64,000 bases of DNA, from the NCBI GenBank assembly GCA_024742815.1, contig JANSXX010000002.1, forward strand, positions 310,001-374,000, written 5' to 3'. Made by a program: the position numbers and the translations under genes. The notes under the pieces were generated by a model. It did not search any database. It was given only the letters and a program-made list of their open reading frames with translations, and was not told where the DNA came from. The number at the start of each line of letters is the position of its first letter. Positions within the stretch are counted from its first letter, which is position 1. Shown one piece after another: positions 36,603 to 43,748 of this stretch. Source of the DNA: HXMU1420-13 sp024742815 (GTDB lineage Bacteria > Bacteroidota > Rhodothermia > Balneolales > Balneolaceae).

Positions 36603-37061
36603 ATGGCAAATTATTGGTTATGCAAGTCAGAACCGGATAATTATTCAATCGACGATTTAGAACGCGACGGCACTACTCCTTGGGATGGTGTTAGAAATTA
36701 TGGTGCTCGCAATTACATGCGCGACGAGATGAAACCGGGCGATGGTGTATTTTTCTATCATTCTAATCAAAAACCGCCGGCTATTGTTGGGATGATGGAG
36801 GTAGTTAGTGAACCTTATCCTGATGCACTACAATTCAATCCGGATTCAAAGTATTTCGATGAGAAAAGCTCAGAAGAAGATCCCACTTGGATTAACGTGG
36901 ATATGAAATTCGTTGCCAAATTCGACGAGCCGGTAGGCAGAGAAGCGCTTAAAGCGAAGAAAGAACTCGATGATATGGAGCTATTTCGCCTGGGTCGTTA
37001 TTCTATCACCAAAGTCTCCGAAGCCGAGTGGAAGGTGATAAAAGAAATGGCAGGGGTTTAG
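36603..37061 (+). CDS. EVE-domain protein
   Basis: This is a 152-residue small cytosolic protein of the EVE/PUA-like fold. It opens MANYWLCKSEPDNYSIDDLE and continues WDGVRNYGARNYMRD and GDGVFFYHSNQKPPAIVG, the standard EVE signature. EVE proteins bind modified nucleobases in RNA or DNA. It begins 8 bases after rfbB, so it is cotranscribed with the rhamnose genes, although no functional link is known to me. The protein is complete. Confidence 0.9.
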   Translation: MANYWLCKSEPDNYSIDDLERDGTTPWDGVRNYGARNYMRDEMKPGDGVFFYHSNQKPPAIVGMMEVVSEPYPDALQFNPDSKYFDEKSSEEDPTWINVDMKFVAKFDEPVGREALKAKKELDDMELFRLGRYSITKVSEAEWKVIKEMAGV

Positions 37062-37131
37062 TAGAGGAAGAAGGAGAAAGGAATAAGAAGAAAGGTTTCA
37101 TATTTCTTCATTCTATCCCATACCTATTTCG

Positions 37132-37296
37132 AGTCATCCTGAGGTTACTGCCGAAGGATCTATACGGGTTAAAGGTACAAGTGATATTCATGCTGATTAT
37201 TCATTCAACGCTGATAATTGTTGTGGCTAAATGTGTTTCCAATACTTTAATCCGTCTAGTTCCATCGCCGCGCAACGCTTTGGCTCTGGATGACTA
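37132..37296 (+). repeat. Repeat unit 1
   Basis: It begins AGTCATCCTGAGG and ends TCTGGATGACT. It is the most diverged in the middle (CAACGCTGATAAT instead of CAACGTTGATGA) and has GCGCAACGC where others have GCATGCGC. Confidence 0.85.
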
Positions 37297-37342
37297 AAAT
37301 AATACGACGGGCTAATTTGAGACATCAGCTTTTTTACAAACT

Positions 37343-37508
37343 AGTCATCCTGAGGCTACCGCCGAAGGATCTAAACGGATTAAAGGTGCAAATGGCTTTT
37401 TTATCTAATGTTTCAATCAACGTTGATGAAATTGGTAGCTAGAGGTTCTCTCAATCCTTTAATCCGTCTCGTTCCATCGCCCCGCATGCGCGTTGGCTCG
37501 GGAAGACA
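37343..37508 (+). repeat. Repeat unit 2, with degenerate right end beside the GIY-YIG gene
   Basis: The left end is AGTCATCC. The right end reads CTCGGGAAGACA instead of CTCTGGATGACT, and it runs directly into the insert that carries the GIY-YIG gene without the usual spacer. Confidence 0.85.
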
Positions 37509-37512
37509 CCAA

Positions 37513-37824
37513 TTACTTTGGAGGCCAACTTCCACAAACTTTCTTATTCAAAAAGGCAAAGCTTGGATTAAATGATTTAATGAGATTTTCTTTCCACTTG
37601 CGTGATTTACCTTTTATATACTTTTCAGCTTGAATTGCTTCATATGCAGTACTAAAACTATCATAGTACACTAAATTGTAACAAAAGTATTTACCAGCAA
37701 ATGTTTCTGGATTACCACGATTCAAATAATGAGTCCTGAGTCTCGATTGTAAATCATTGGTCATACCTGTGTACAAGGTAGTCTTTTTAGGATTGGTTGT
37801 AATATAGACATAGTATTCTTTCAA
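37513..37824 (-). CDS. Small GIY-YIG nuclease-domain protein inside the repeat array
   Basis: The protein has 103 residues, nearly all one GIY-YIG domain. It begins KEYYVYITTNPKKTTLYTGM, where YVY and LYTG stand for the GIY and YIG elements. RLRTHYLNRGN and AIQAEKYIKGKSRKWK follow, carrying the catalytic Arg/Glu region of the stand-alone family related to UvrC N-termini. The function is unknown for this family; DNA nicking or repair-like activity is inferred. It sits in the array between units 2 and 3, in place of the ~46-base spacer, on the opposite strand to the surrounding rhamnose operon. Its stop is 4 bases from the right end of unit 2. It could belong to the element biologically or have simply landed there. 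Confidence 0.85.
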   Translation of the reverse strand: MKEYYVYITTNPKKTTLYTGMTNDLQSRLRTHYLNRGNPETFAGKYFCYNLVYYDSFSTAYEAIQAEKYIKGKSRKWKENLIKSFNPSFAFLNKKVCGSWPPK

Positions 37825-37880
37825 CCAGTATGATCGTCTTGGAAGGTATTCCTTACAATTTTTAAGAAAGAATTTTTACT

Positions 37881-38046
37881 AGTCATCCTGAGGCTACCGC
37901 CGAAGGACCCTTACGGATTAAAGGCGTAAATGGCTTTTTTATCTAATGCTTCAATCAACGTTGATAAATGTTGTAGTTAGAAGTTCACTCAATCCATTCA
38001 CCCGTCTAGTTCCATCGCCATGCATGCGCATTGGCTCTGGATGACT
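37881..38046 (+). repeat. Repeat unit 3
   Basis: AGTCATCC to GGATGACT, with TCAACGTTGATAA in the middle and GCATGCGCATTGGC near the right end. It starts 56 bases upstream of the GIY-YIG gene start. Confidence 0.88.
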
Positions 38047-38092
38047 GAAATAAAACGACGGGCTAATTTGAGACATCAGTCTATTACATACT

Positions 38093-38259
38093 AGTCATCC
38101 TGAGGCTACTGCCGAAGGATCTGTACGGATTGAAGGTGCAAACAGCTTTTTATATCTATTGCTATAATCAACGCTGATGAAATTGGTAGCTAGAGGTTCT
38201 CTCAATTCATTCATCCGTCCAGTTCCATCGCCATGCATGCGCATTGGCTCTGGATGACT
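38093..38259 (+). repeat. Repeat unit 4
   Basis: AGTCATCC to GGATGACT, nearly identical to unit 3 at the right end. The centre palindrome is changed to TCAACGCTGATGA. Confidence 0.88.
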
Positions 38260-38306
38260 GAAATAAAACGACGGGCTAATTTTTGACATCAGTCTTTTTA
38301 CAAGCT

Positions 38307-38472
38307 AGTCATCCTGAGGCTACTGCCGAAGGATCTATACGGATTAAAGGTTTAAATGGTTTTTTTATCTATTGCTTCAATCAACGTTGACAAAATCGGT
38401 TGCTAGATGTGCGCTTAATCCATCTACCCGTCTAGCTCCATCGCCCCGCATGCGCTTTGGCTATGGATGACT
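38307..38472 (+). repeat. Repeat unit 5
   Basis: AGTCATCC to GGATGACT, with the centre TCAACGTTGACAA and a right end with CCCCGCATGCGCTTTGG. Confidence 0.88.
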
Positions 38473-38519
38473 GTAATTATACGCCGGGCTATTTTTAGAC
38501 ATCAGTCTTTTTACAAGCT

Positions 38520-38686
38520 AGTCATCCTGAGGCTACCGCCGAAGGATCTATACGGGTTTCAGGCGCAAATCTCTTCTTTATTAATCGCTTCAATCAACGT
38601 TGATGAAATCGGTTGCTAGATGTGCACTCTAAACCATTAACCCGTCTAGTTCCATCGCCCCGCTTGCGCTTTGGCTCTGGATGACT
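38520..38686 (+). repeat. Repeat unit 6
   Basis: AGTCATCC to GGATGACT, with the centre TCAACGTTGATGA. It ends 24 bases before the stop of the SSF transporter gene, so it may also serve as the 3' untranslated region of that gene. Confidence 0.88.
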
Positions 38687-38710
38687 TATATCCTTTCTAA
38701 ACCAAGAATA

Positions 38711-40189
38711 TCAAAAATCAATATACCGACGAATCCGCTCTTCACTTTCGGGCTGTGTAGCTAAACTTACAGAAATAAGCACAATGATATTCACGATCAA
38801 ACCATAAACACCTTCATGAATGGGCAAGCGTTTTAAATCAGGGAAGTACAGAAAAATCAATGTGGTGATGATTCCACAAATCAATGCAGAGAGGGCGCCT
38901 ACTCCATTTGCTCGTGGCCAATAGAACAGCGCGAACATGATGGGAAAGAGCTGAGCGATACCTCCATAAGCTCCTAGCAGAAGAGATACAATATCGGTGG
39001 ATGAAAACACCGCGAAGTAATAAGCTATAAGCGAGATAACTACTACTCCGATGCGAATCAACAAACGCTCATGATCACCCGCTTTTAGCCATCGGTTGAC
39101 CGATGGAATTTTTGTCAATCCATCCCGAACTCCCACCGATGCAGCGGCATGAACAATAGCATCGCCCGAACTCATGGAAGCCGCCAACGTGCCGGCACAC
39201 ACCAAACCGATCAAAACAACGGGCAGATCCATATTCAATAACACGTGTGGTAAAATTGAATCCGCTGGAGTAACCCCCGGAAATGACGATACTGCTGCAA
39301 ATCCAATTACCAAAATGGGGACTAAAAAGATCTGAAAGGTTGGATATAAAACTACAGTAAGTTTAATGGTTCGGTCGCTTTTTGCAGCAAAGGCTTTCAT
39401 AAAAAAATGAGGCCACATCGAAAATCCAAGTGCAGATACGATAACTGCAGAGCTGAATCCCCACCAATTCCAAGCGTTACCGTTAGCGTCTAAACCGGGA
39501 GCGGTCAAGGCTTGATTGAAATCGGAATTCAATAATTCAGTAAACATGGGTTCTATGCCACCATACAATGCTTTAGGCAGATAAATCCCCAAAAACCAGG
39601 CAATCACCAGCATAAAAATACCTTGGAACGTGTTGGTCCACCCAACGCCCATAACACCGGAAAAAAACACGTAAATCAGTACTACTACATAAGCGATTCC
39701 TGCACCTAACCAAACGGGAATAAATCCTTCACTGATGGTATTAAGCACTAAACCGGCGCCTTTCATTTGTAAGGTTAAATAGGGGATGAGAACTACCACC
39801 GTAAGCACGGCAAGTATCCCGGAAAGCCATTTGCTATTAAATCGATCTTCGAGGATTTCCGCCTGGGTTACAAAACCGAATTTTTCACCCAAAGCACGGG
39901 CTTTTGGTCCAAAAAAGTAAAAAGGGACCATTCCTACAGCACCATAAGCGATAATATACAAAGCGGCTACCCCTCGGGAATACGCCCAACCGGGTCCGCC
40001 AAGAAATGCAAAGCTGGAAAAAATAGAGGCACCCAACACAAAATATAGAATGAACACGTTCATCGAACGATCTCCGGCCACATAGCCTGCGGTACTATGA
40101 CTCACTTTCAATCCCGGAACAATGCCCATGATGAGTGTAATCAGCAAATAAATGCCACATATCAGAAGAATGATTACCCAATCAGCCAT
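38711..40189 (-). CDS. Sodium:solute symporter family transporter
   Basis: This 492-residue integral membrane protein has about 13 hydrophobic segments. SSF features include the early loop STAGYVAGDRSMNVF, FLGGPGWAYSRGVAALYIIA and the core LVCAGTLAASMSSGDAIVHA, the equivalent of the SSF signature region with small residues and Ser. It should take up an organic solute with Na+. The substrate cannot be read from sequence. A small two-span protein is encoded 3 bases upstream, a pairing known for SSF carriers. The gene ends against the repeat array. Confidence 0.9.
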   Translation of the reverse strand: MADWVIILLICGIYLLITLIMGIVPGLKVSHSTAGYVAGDRSMNVFILYFVLGASIFSSFAFLGGPGWAYSRGVAALYIIAYGAVGMVPFYFFGPKARALGEKFGFVTQAEILEDRFNSKWLSGILAVLTVVVLIPYLTLQMKGAGLVLNTISEGFIPVWLGAGIAYVVVLIYVFFSGVMGVGWTNTFQGIFMLVIAWFLGIYLPKALYGGIEPMFTELLNSDFNQALTAPGLDANGNAWNWWGFSSAVIVSALGFSMWPHFFMKAFAAKSDRTIKLTVVLYPTFQIFLVPILVIGFAAVSSFPGVTPADSILPHVLLNMDLPVVLIGLVCAGTLAASMSSGDAIVHAAASVGVRDGLTKIPSVNRWLKAGDHERLLIRIGVVVISLIAYYFAVFSSTDIVSLLLGAYGGIAQLFPIMFALFYWPRANGVGALSALICGIITTLIFLYFPDLKRLPIHEGVYGLIVNIIVLISVSLATQPESEERIRRYIDF

Positions 40190-40192
40190 AGG

Positions 40193-40453
40193 CTACGCTG
40201 TATCCTCGTTGTCTTTAAGAAACAGTATCAAAAGTGTTGTAAAAGAAATAGTAACCATAAAAATCACCCAGGAGAAGGGTTGGGGAAATCCTAGAATCAA
40301 TGGCTCTGGATTACTGAAAAACGGGTAAATCGGCCAGATTAAACAACATTGTACAATGATGAGTATGGCTAACGCAATCAGCGTACGCTTTTTACGGTGT
40401 GGAGTAGAACCTGAAAAAACAAGTTTGTTTGGAATGGGTGATTTTGAGCTCAT
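40193..40453 (-). CDS. Small two-span membrane partner of the SSF transporter (DUF3311-like)
   Basis: The protein has 86 residues with two membrane segments (about 25-44 and 59-80) and the loop PEPLILGFPQPFSWVIFMV, which resembles DUF3311 proteins (P-x-L-x-GxP then Trp). Such proteins are usually encoded directly before SSF-type symporters, as here (3-base gap). It is probably an accessory subunit; its mechanism is unknown. Confidence 0.7.
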   Translation of the reverse strand: MSSKSPIPNKLVFSGSTPHRKKRTLIALAILIIVQCCLIWPIYPFFSNPEPLILGFPQPFSWVIFMVTISFTTLLILFLKDNEDTA

Positions 40454-40515
40454 GAGTAGAAATAAACTATCAAAAAAAGTAACCCATTAAAACTTAAATA
40501 CTTCATGCCAATTAA

Positions 40516-41166
40516 TCAGTTACCTGTATAGTTTAGAATCTTTTCGCCTTCGGTATAATAGTCAGAAAGTTGTACTTGCCTCATAGTAAATTCCCGAAAC
40601 TGATTCCTAAATAGCAACAAATTCTCGGATCCATTTGCTTGTGAATTTAAATTCGGTGACAATAGTAAGCCAATCAAATCACCCAAAGATTCATAAGTAA
40701 GGTCTTGTTGGTTGTATATTTTTGATAGGGCGAGCAACTCATCAAATTCAAAATTAACAATCAGAGGGTGATTTTTGGCAATATCCCAAGCGTCATTAAC
40801 CGGCGTTTCACCAATTAATGTACCTCTCGAAAATACTTGGTATAATGCAGCCCTATCTTCTGAAAAATCTGCTAAAAAGCTATCGTTTATCACTAGACTG
40901 TCAAGAGCGTTAGCAATTTCTAAATGGTAAGGAACCCAATTGTCGAGGATTATCTTGTTTTGTTTGAGCTCTGCATTGATTTTCGAAAGCAAAAGTTGGG
41001 CATCTTTCTCATTCTTTCTATCCTCAATTTTTTCGGTGAGAATCAATCCTAAAACAACACTAAATACGATTAAAAACACTTGCGACAAGCTACTCAACAA
41101 GGTCTTTTTCAAATTATTCCTGCTATCTGAGTTGGCAGGGGATTCTGTGTCTTTATTTTTTTCCAT
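40516..41166 (-). CDS. Single-span membrane protein of unknown function
   Basis: The protein has 216 residues. A polar, Asn/Ser-rich N-terminus is followed by one span (about 28-44, VFLIVFSVVLGLILTEKI). A charged helix (EDRKNEKDAQLLLSKINAEL) and a mostly helical periplasmic or cytoplasmic domain come next. The design resembles DUF6090-type proteins (span, then a charged helix KE-x-L-x-I-x-E-L), but I do not recognise it firmly. It is monocistronic, flanked by 62 and 190 bases of non-coding DNA. Confidence 0.6.
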   Translation of the reverse strand: MEKNKDTESPANSDSRNNLKKTLLSSLSQVFLIVFSVVLGLILTEKIEDRKNEKDAQLLLSKINAELKQNKIILDNWVPYHLEIANALDSLVINDSFLADFSEDRAALYQVFSRGTLIGETPVNDAWDIAKNHPLIVNFEFDELLALSKIYNQQDLTYESLGDLIGLLLSPNLNSQANGSENLLLFRNQFREFTMRQVQLSDYYTEGEKILNYTGN

Positions 41167-41356
41167 CCTTTTAGTTTAGCACTAGCTACGCTGTTTTACA
41201 TTTTCATTTTAAGTGATTTAATCAGGTAAATGACAGCTTATGTATTCAAAAGTATAGGTTGAATTGTTTTGGGTTAAAAGGAAACTTGCTCGTTTGCATA
41301 TTTCTAAACCACAGAGTGTGGTAAAGCTAAATGATTCGATCGAGTTCGCAAAATAT

Positions 41357-41812
41357 TTAATCCGTAGCACGTACTTTTATACTCCACTGGAACGTAAATT
41401 TCGCCACCTTATCACCGGCTTCGTCCCAACCAACACTCGATAGTTCAAGGGTTTGAGCTTCTTTAGAACGTATTGCTTGATCTATTTGTTGATCAATCAA
41501 ATTCCCATCCGAACAGGTGAAAATGACTGTTCCAACAGCTTTCTTATAGAATTCCATGTTACCATCTATAACTAAAGTCGAAATACTGATTCCAGAATCT
41601 TGAATTTTATTTAATAACATGATTCCACCGGCAAATTCAGCCGCCATGCCTTCGACCGCCCAGAACATACTGCCAAATGGATTTTGATTCATTCTGCTGA
41701 GAGTTACGGTAATTGAACATGATTTATCGGAATAGTTTTGCAACCGAATTCCGGCTTCCCAGGCAATGGGGATGTGGGTTTTTAGGTAGTCTTCAAATGC
41801 TTTTTCAGTCAT
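41357..41812 (-). CDS. DUF4442-like hot-dog-fold putative thioesterase
   Basis: This 151-residue soluble protein has the hot-dog thioesterase layout. An N-terminal helix is followed by NQNPFGSMFWAVEGMAAEFA, where the N-x-FGSMF turn leads into the long central helix. Paired strands follow (STLVIDGNMEFYKKAVGTVI; FTCSD; KFTFQWSIKVRA). This is characteristic of the YiiD C-terminal/DUF4442 group, whose substrate is unknown. An acyl-CoA thioesterase role is inferred. Confidence 0.75.
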   Translation of the reverse strand: MTEKAFEDYLKTHIPIAWEAGIRLQNYSDKSCSITVTLSRMNQNPFGSMFWAVEGMAAEFAGGIMLLNKIQDSGISISTLVIDGNMEFYKKAVGTVIFTCSDGNLIDQQIDQAIRSKEAQTLELSSVGWDEAGDKVAKFTFQWSIKVRATD

Positions 41813-41963
41813 TGCAGAAGATGCAGATTTGGGAAGGTTGCTTCAAGGGGATGTGTGATGGACGACGATTGACGGACGACTAACGACTTACGACGATGGC
41901 CGAAGGTCTGGTAATCTCAATGACCATCGATCAATTTGAAATATGTTTAAGGTTTGCAAGATG
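41813..41963. other. Non-coding stretch with GACGACTAACGAC-type direct repeats
   Basis: It contains short direct repeats (GACGACGATTGACGGACGACTAACGAC is split here by imperfect GACGA units at about 41870-41896). No reading frame or terminator is convincing. Confidence 0.4.
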
Positions 41964-41995
41964 TTCACCAGCGTAAGCTGGCGTTAATTGGAGTA
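41964..41995 (-). repeat. Palindromic element A downstream of the XRE gene
   Basis: The core CCAGC-GTAA-GCTGG is followed on the plus strand by CGTTAATTGGAGTA. It lies 5 bases past the stop of the XRE gene. Elements B and C share the frame CACCAGCG, then GCTGGCG-T/CTA, then TGG. Confidence 0.75.
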
Positions 41996-42000
41996 TTTGT

Positions 42001-42300
42001 TTATAAAAAAGTCAGTCCAATTCTTCGATTTAGTCCTTGTTCAAAAATTCGGATTAACGTTGAAAGTTGAATGTTCCCTTTCCCATTTTCAATTTTGGAG
42101 ATATAGCTCTTTTTTGTTCCGGCTTTTTCAGCAAGTTGTTCCTGCGTCATTTTCGCTTCTTTTCGAGCAGACTTCAACATTTCGCTAATGATGATCATTT
42201 GTGCTCCTTCTTCATATTTATTTCGGCTTTCGGTACCGATTTTTCCATGTTCGAGCTCTATCAGTTCCTCGAAGTTCGATATGTTTTTATACTTTTCCAT
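42001..42300 (-). CDS. XRE-type helix-turn-helix protein, HigA-like antitoxin without toxin
   Basis: From the ATG at 42300 (MEKYKNISNFEELIELEHGK) the protein has 99 residues. The N-terminal EELIELEHGKIGTESRNKYE block and the HTH (MTQEQLAEKAGTKKSYISKI, then ENGKGNIQLSTLIRIFE) match antitoxins of the HigBA type. No HigB-like toxin gene precedes or follows it; its neighbours are two unrelated genes. A start at 42324 adds eight residues encoded in a repeat region, and I reject it. It could act as an orphan repressor or antidote to a toxin elsewhere. Confidence 0.8.
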   Translation of the reverse strand: MEKYKNISNFEELIELEHGKIGTESRNKYEEGAQMIIISEMLKSARKEAKMTQEQLAEKAGTKKSYISKIENGKGNIQLSTLIRIFEQGLNRRIGLTFL

Positions 42301-42319
42301 TTTGTTGTTTTGTGGGATG

Positions 42320-42350
42320 TGCACCAGCGGGCGCTGGCGCTAGTGGAGTA
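42320..42350 (-). repeat. Palindromic element B between the XRE gene and the 160-residue gene
   Basis: The core CCAGC-GGGC-GCTGG is followed by CGCTAGTGGAGTA. It lies 9 bases past the stop of the 42360 gene and 19 bases before the XRE start. Confidence 0.8.
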
Positions 42351-42359
42351 CACAATTTT

Positions 42360-42842
42360 TTAAATACCAAATACAATTATTGCAGTTATTGTCGTAAATA
42401 TTATCATCATCATTACATAGTAATTGTACACATAAAATCCGCTTAACATCAGTAATTCATTATCAATTGTCGATTCAATATATCCTGAGGTTGTCGAGCT
42501 ATTAGAATTAATTAGTTGTTGTCCATTTTCGGAAATACTCCATCTTGAGTTCCAAAAATCGTCGTATTCCCAAAGATATTTTTTATTGTCAATTTTTATT
42601 TCAGCTTTATTCCCCAAACTGTTGAATTTGATAGTGCCAATTGATTGATTCGAATTGAAATCAGTAATTTCCGTTTCGGAACTGAAAAGACCTTTCTTTT
42701 TAAATCTAAGTTTAACTTCATTTAGTTTTCCCAATGATGTATTACTAAACGTTGATTGACTAAATTCTCCAACCTCAATATTATTATCGAATAATCTATA
42801 TTTAGACGAGAATAATCCTTTCTTCCAGTTAATTTTTTTCAT
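42360..42842 (-). CDS. Hypothetical protein with internal repeat and C-terminal membrane span
   Basis: From the ATG at 42842 the protein has 160 residues (MKKINWKKGLFSSKYRLFD). Two copies of KKGLFSS (near residues 7 and 44) head two beta-rich repeats with alternating G and charged residues, reminiscent of LURP-one/scramblase-like or tubby-like folds, though I am not certain. The last ~30 residues (LMLSGFYVYNYY, then VMMMIIFTTITAIIVFGI) form a C-terminal membrane anchor or pair of spans. The ORF is open 17 codons further upstream, but that part lies in palindromic element C and has no leader. No family is recognised. Confidence 0.6.
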   Translation of the reverse strand: MKKINWKKGLFSSKYRLFDNNIEVGEFSQSTFSNTSLGKLNEVKLRFKKKGLFSSETEITDFNSNQSIGTIKFNSLGNKAEIKIDNKKYLWEYDDFWNSRWSISENGQQLINSNSSTTSGYIESTIDNELLMLSGFYVYNYYVMMMIIFTTITAIIVFGI

Positions 42843-42857
42843 TTCGCTTAATTGTTT

Positions 42858-42886
42858 GCACCAGCGGAGGTTGGCGCTAGTGGTTA
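42858..42886 (-). repeat. Palindromic element C overlapping the end of the 222-residue gene
   Basis: The core CCAGC-GGAG-GTTGG (one mismatch) is followed by CGCTAGTGG. It overlaps the last codons of the 42877 gene, so it supplies part of its C-terminus, and it ends 15 bases before the start of the 42360 gene. Confidence 0.75.
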
Positions 42887-43545
42887 CGCTCATAGATCAA
42901 TTTTCGAACCTTTTCTTTAGAAGATTTGTCCCAGCAATTTTTTAGAAACTCTTTTTTCAAGTTTGTCTTAAATGATTCAAAAACAAATAGGTTTTCTTTT
43001 TTTAGATTTTTTAAAAGAAGTCTCAAAGCATCCGGCTCTTCCATGAACGCAGAAACAATTAGACTTCCAGCCCATTCACTAATTTCAGTTTCGGTTAAGT
43101 ATTTAGTATAAGCTTTGGCAAACAGATCGGGGAAGTTTGGGTAAGTTGCCCATATAACAGAACTGTGATTGGGATTAAGATTTTTGCATAATAAGAAGTT
43201 TTCTAGTAGTTCTTTGTGCCTTTCATTTCCGTGTTTTCCTAATATCCTTAAATAATAGATAATGTCTCGATCAAGCAGATCAAAGGTCTTAGCTTTCTTG
43301 AAGATTAATTCTAAGTTTGATGGCGAACAATGATTTTCCAATACACATAATGCTATTGCAAAATCTTTATCTTTCTGAATAGCTTTTTTGGTTAAGAAAT
43401 TTATTGTCTCAGTTTTTTCTTTTTCTTCGAACTTTTCTATTGAAATATTGAGTTTGTCAATTAAATCATAACCTGCTCCCCAATACCTTCTATTCTCTTT
43501 TAGCAGATTATTCAACCAATCATCAATGGAATTATGATTTTTCAT
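42877..43545 (-). CDS. All-helical protein of unknown function (HEAT-like)
   Basis: This 222-residue soluble protein is made of successive amphipathic helices (IDDWLNNLLKENRRYWGAGY; ALCVLENHCSPSNLELIF; YLRILGKHGNERHKELLENF). It resembles short HEAT-repeat or immunity-like proteins of accessory islands. There is no signal peptide or catalytic motif. It is the first of three co-oriented small genes that are each followed by the same palindrome. An antitoxin, immunity or scaffold role is possible but not shown. Confidence 0.6.
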   Translation of the reverse strand: MKNHNSIDDWLNNLLKENRRYWGAGYDLIDKLNISIEKFEEKEKTETINFLTKKAIQKDKDFAIALCVLENHCSPSNLELIFKKAKTFDLLDRDIIYYLRILGKHGNERHKELLENFLLCKNLNPNHSSVIWATYPNFPDLFAKAYTKYLTETEISEWAGSLIVSAFMEEPDALRLLLKNLKKENLFVFESFKTNLKKEFLKNCWDKSSKEKVRKLIYERNH

Positions 43546-43748
43546 TTACAACTTTCGATTAAAACAGTGCGCACATGGAAACGTGTTCGTTTAAATAATT
43601 ATTTATTATTTACGATCGAATCATAATATCCCATTACCTCATAAGAGTAAAGCGATTAAAAGCTTGAGTGTTGTAAAATTCTGAGTTAGGATGTTAAAGG
43701 GGCAGAAATCCATCATACTAAATACTCTTTTCTTCCTATCTTCGGCGC
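43546..43748 (+). promoter_or_regulatory. Intergenic upstream of uvrC
   Basis: A 203-base AT-rich gap between divergent genes. It contains the imperfect inverted repeat AAACG-TGTT-CGTTT (about 43579-43592). TATCTTCG (43737-43744) resembles a Bacteroidota -7 element but lies only 4 bases from the uvrC ATG, so it is doubtful. Confidence 0.3.

Larger units (their letters stand above)
37132..38686. repeat. Array of six ~166-bp inverted-repeat-bounded units
   Basis: Six units start at 37132, 37343, 37881, 38093, 38307 and 38520, spaced 211-214 bases apart except where a GIY-YIG gene is inserted. Each unit starts AGTCATCC and ends GGATGACT (perfect 8-bp inverted ends; unit 2 ends degenerately), and the outer ~40 bases of the two ends are imperfect inverted copies. 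The middle contains the palindrome TCAACGTTGA. Spacers of about 46 bases (GACGGGCTAATTTGAGACAT core) are also repeated. I see no coding gene inside the units. The look is that of a tandemly amplified non-autonomous mobile or structural element. Confidence 0.9.

Noticed and set aside
37028..37297. Plus-strand 89-residue frame after the EVE gene
   Set aside because: It runs through repeat unit 1, and its sequence is repeat-derived; no matching frame is kept open in the other five units.
37132..38686. CRISPR array
   Set aside because: The units are ~166 bp, have inverted ends, and the spacers between them are also repeated rather than unique; no cas genes are present.
41964..42886. Classical integron attC sites
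   Set aside because: The elements are about 30 bp, lack the GTTRRRY/RYYYAAC boxes, and no IntI gene is in the window. The cassette-like layout is kept as a finding instead.
43737..43744. TATCTTCG promoter-like box before uvrC and the similar box at 51422-51429 before tkt
   Set aside because: Both resemble a TAnnTTTG -7 element, but neither has a clear TTG -33 box, and the uvrC copy is 4 bases from the start codon. Too weak to list as promoters.
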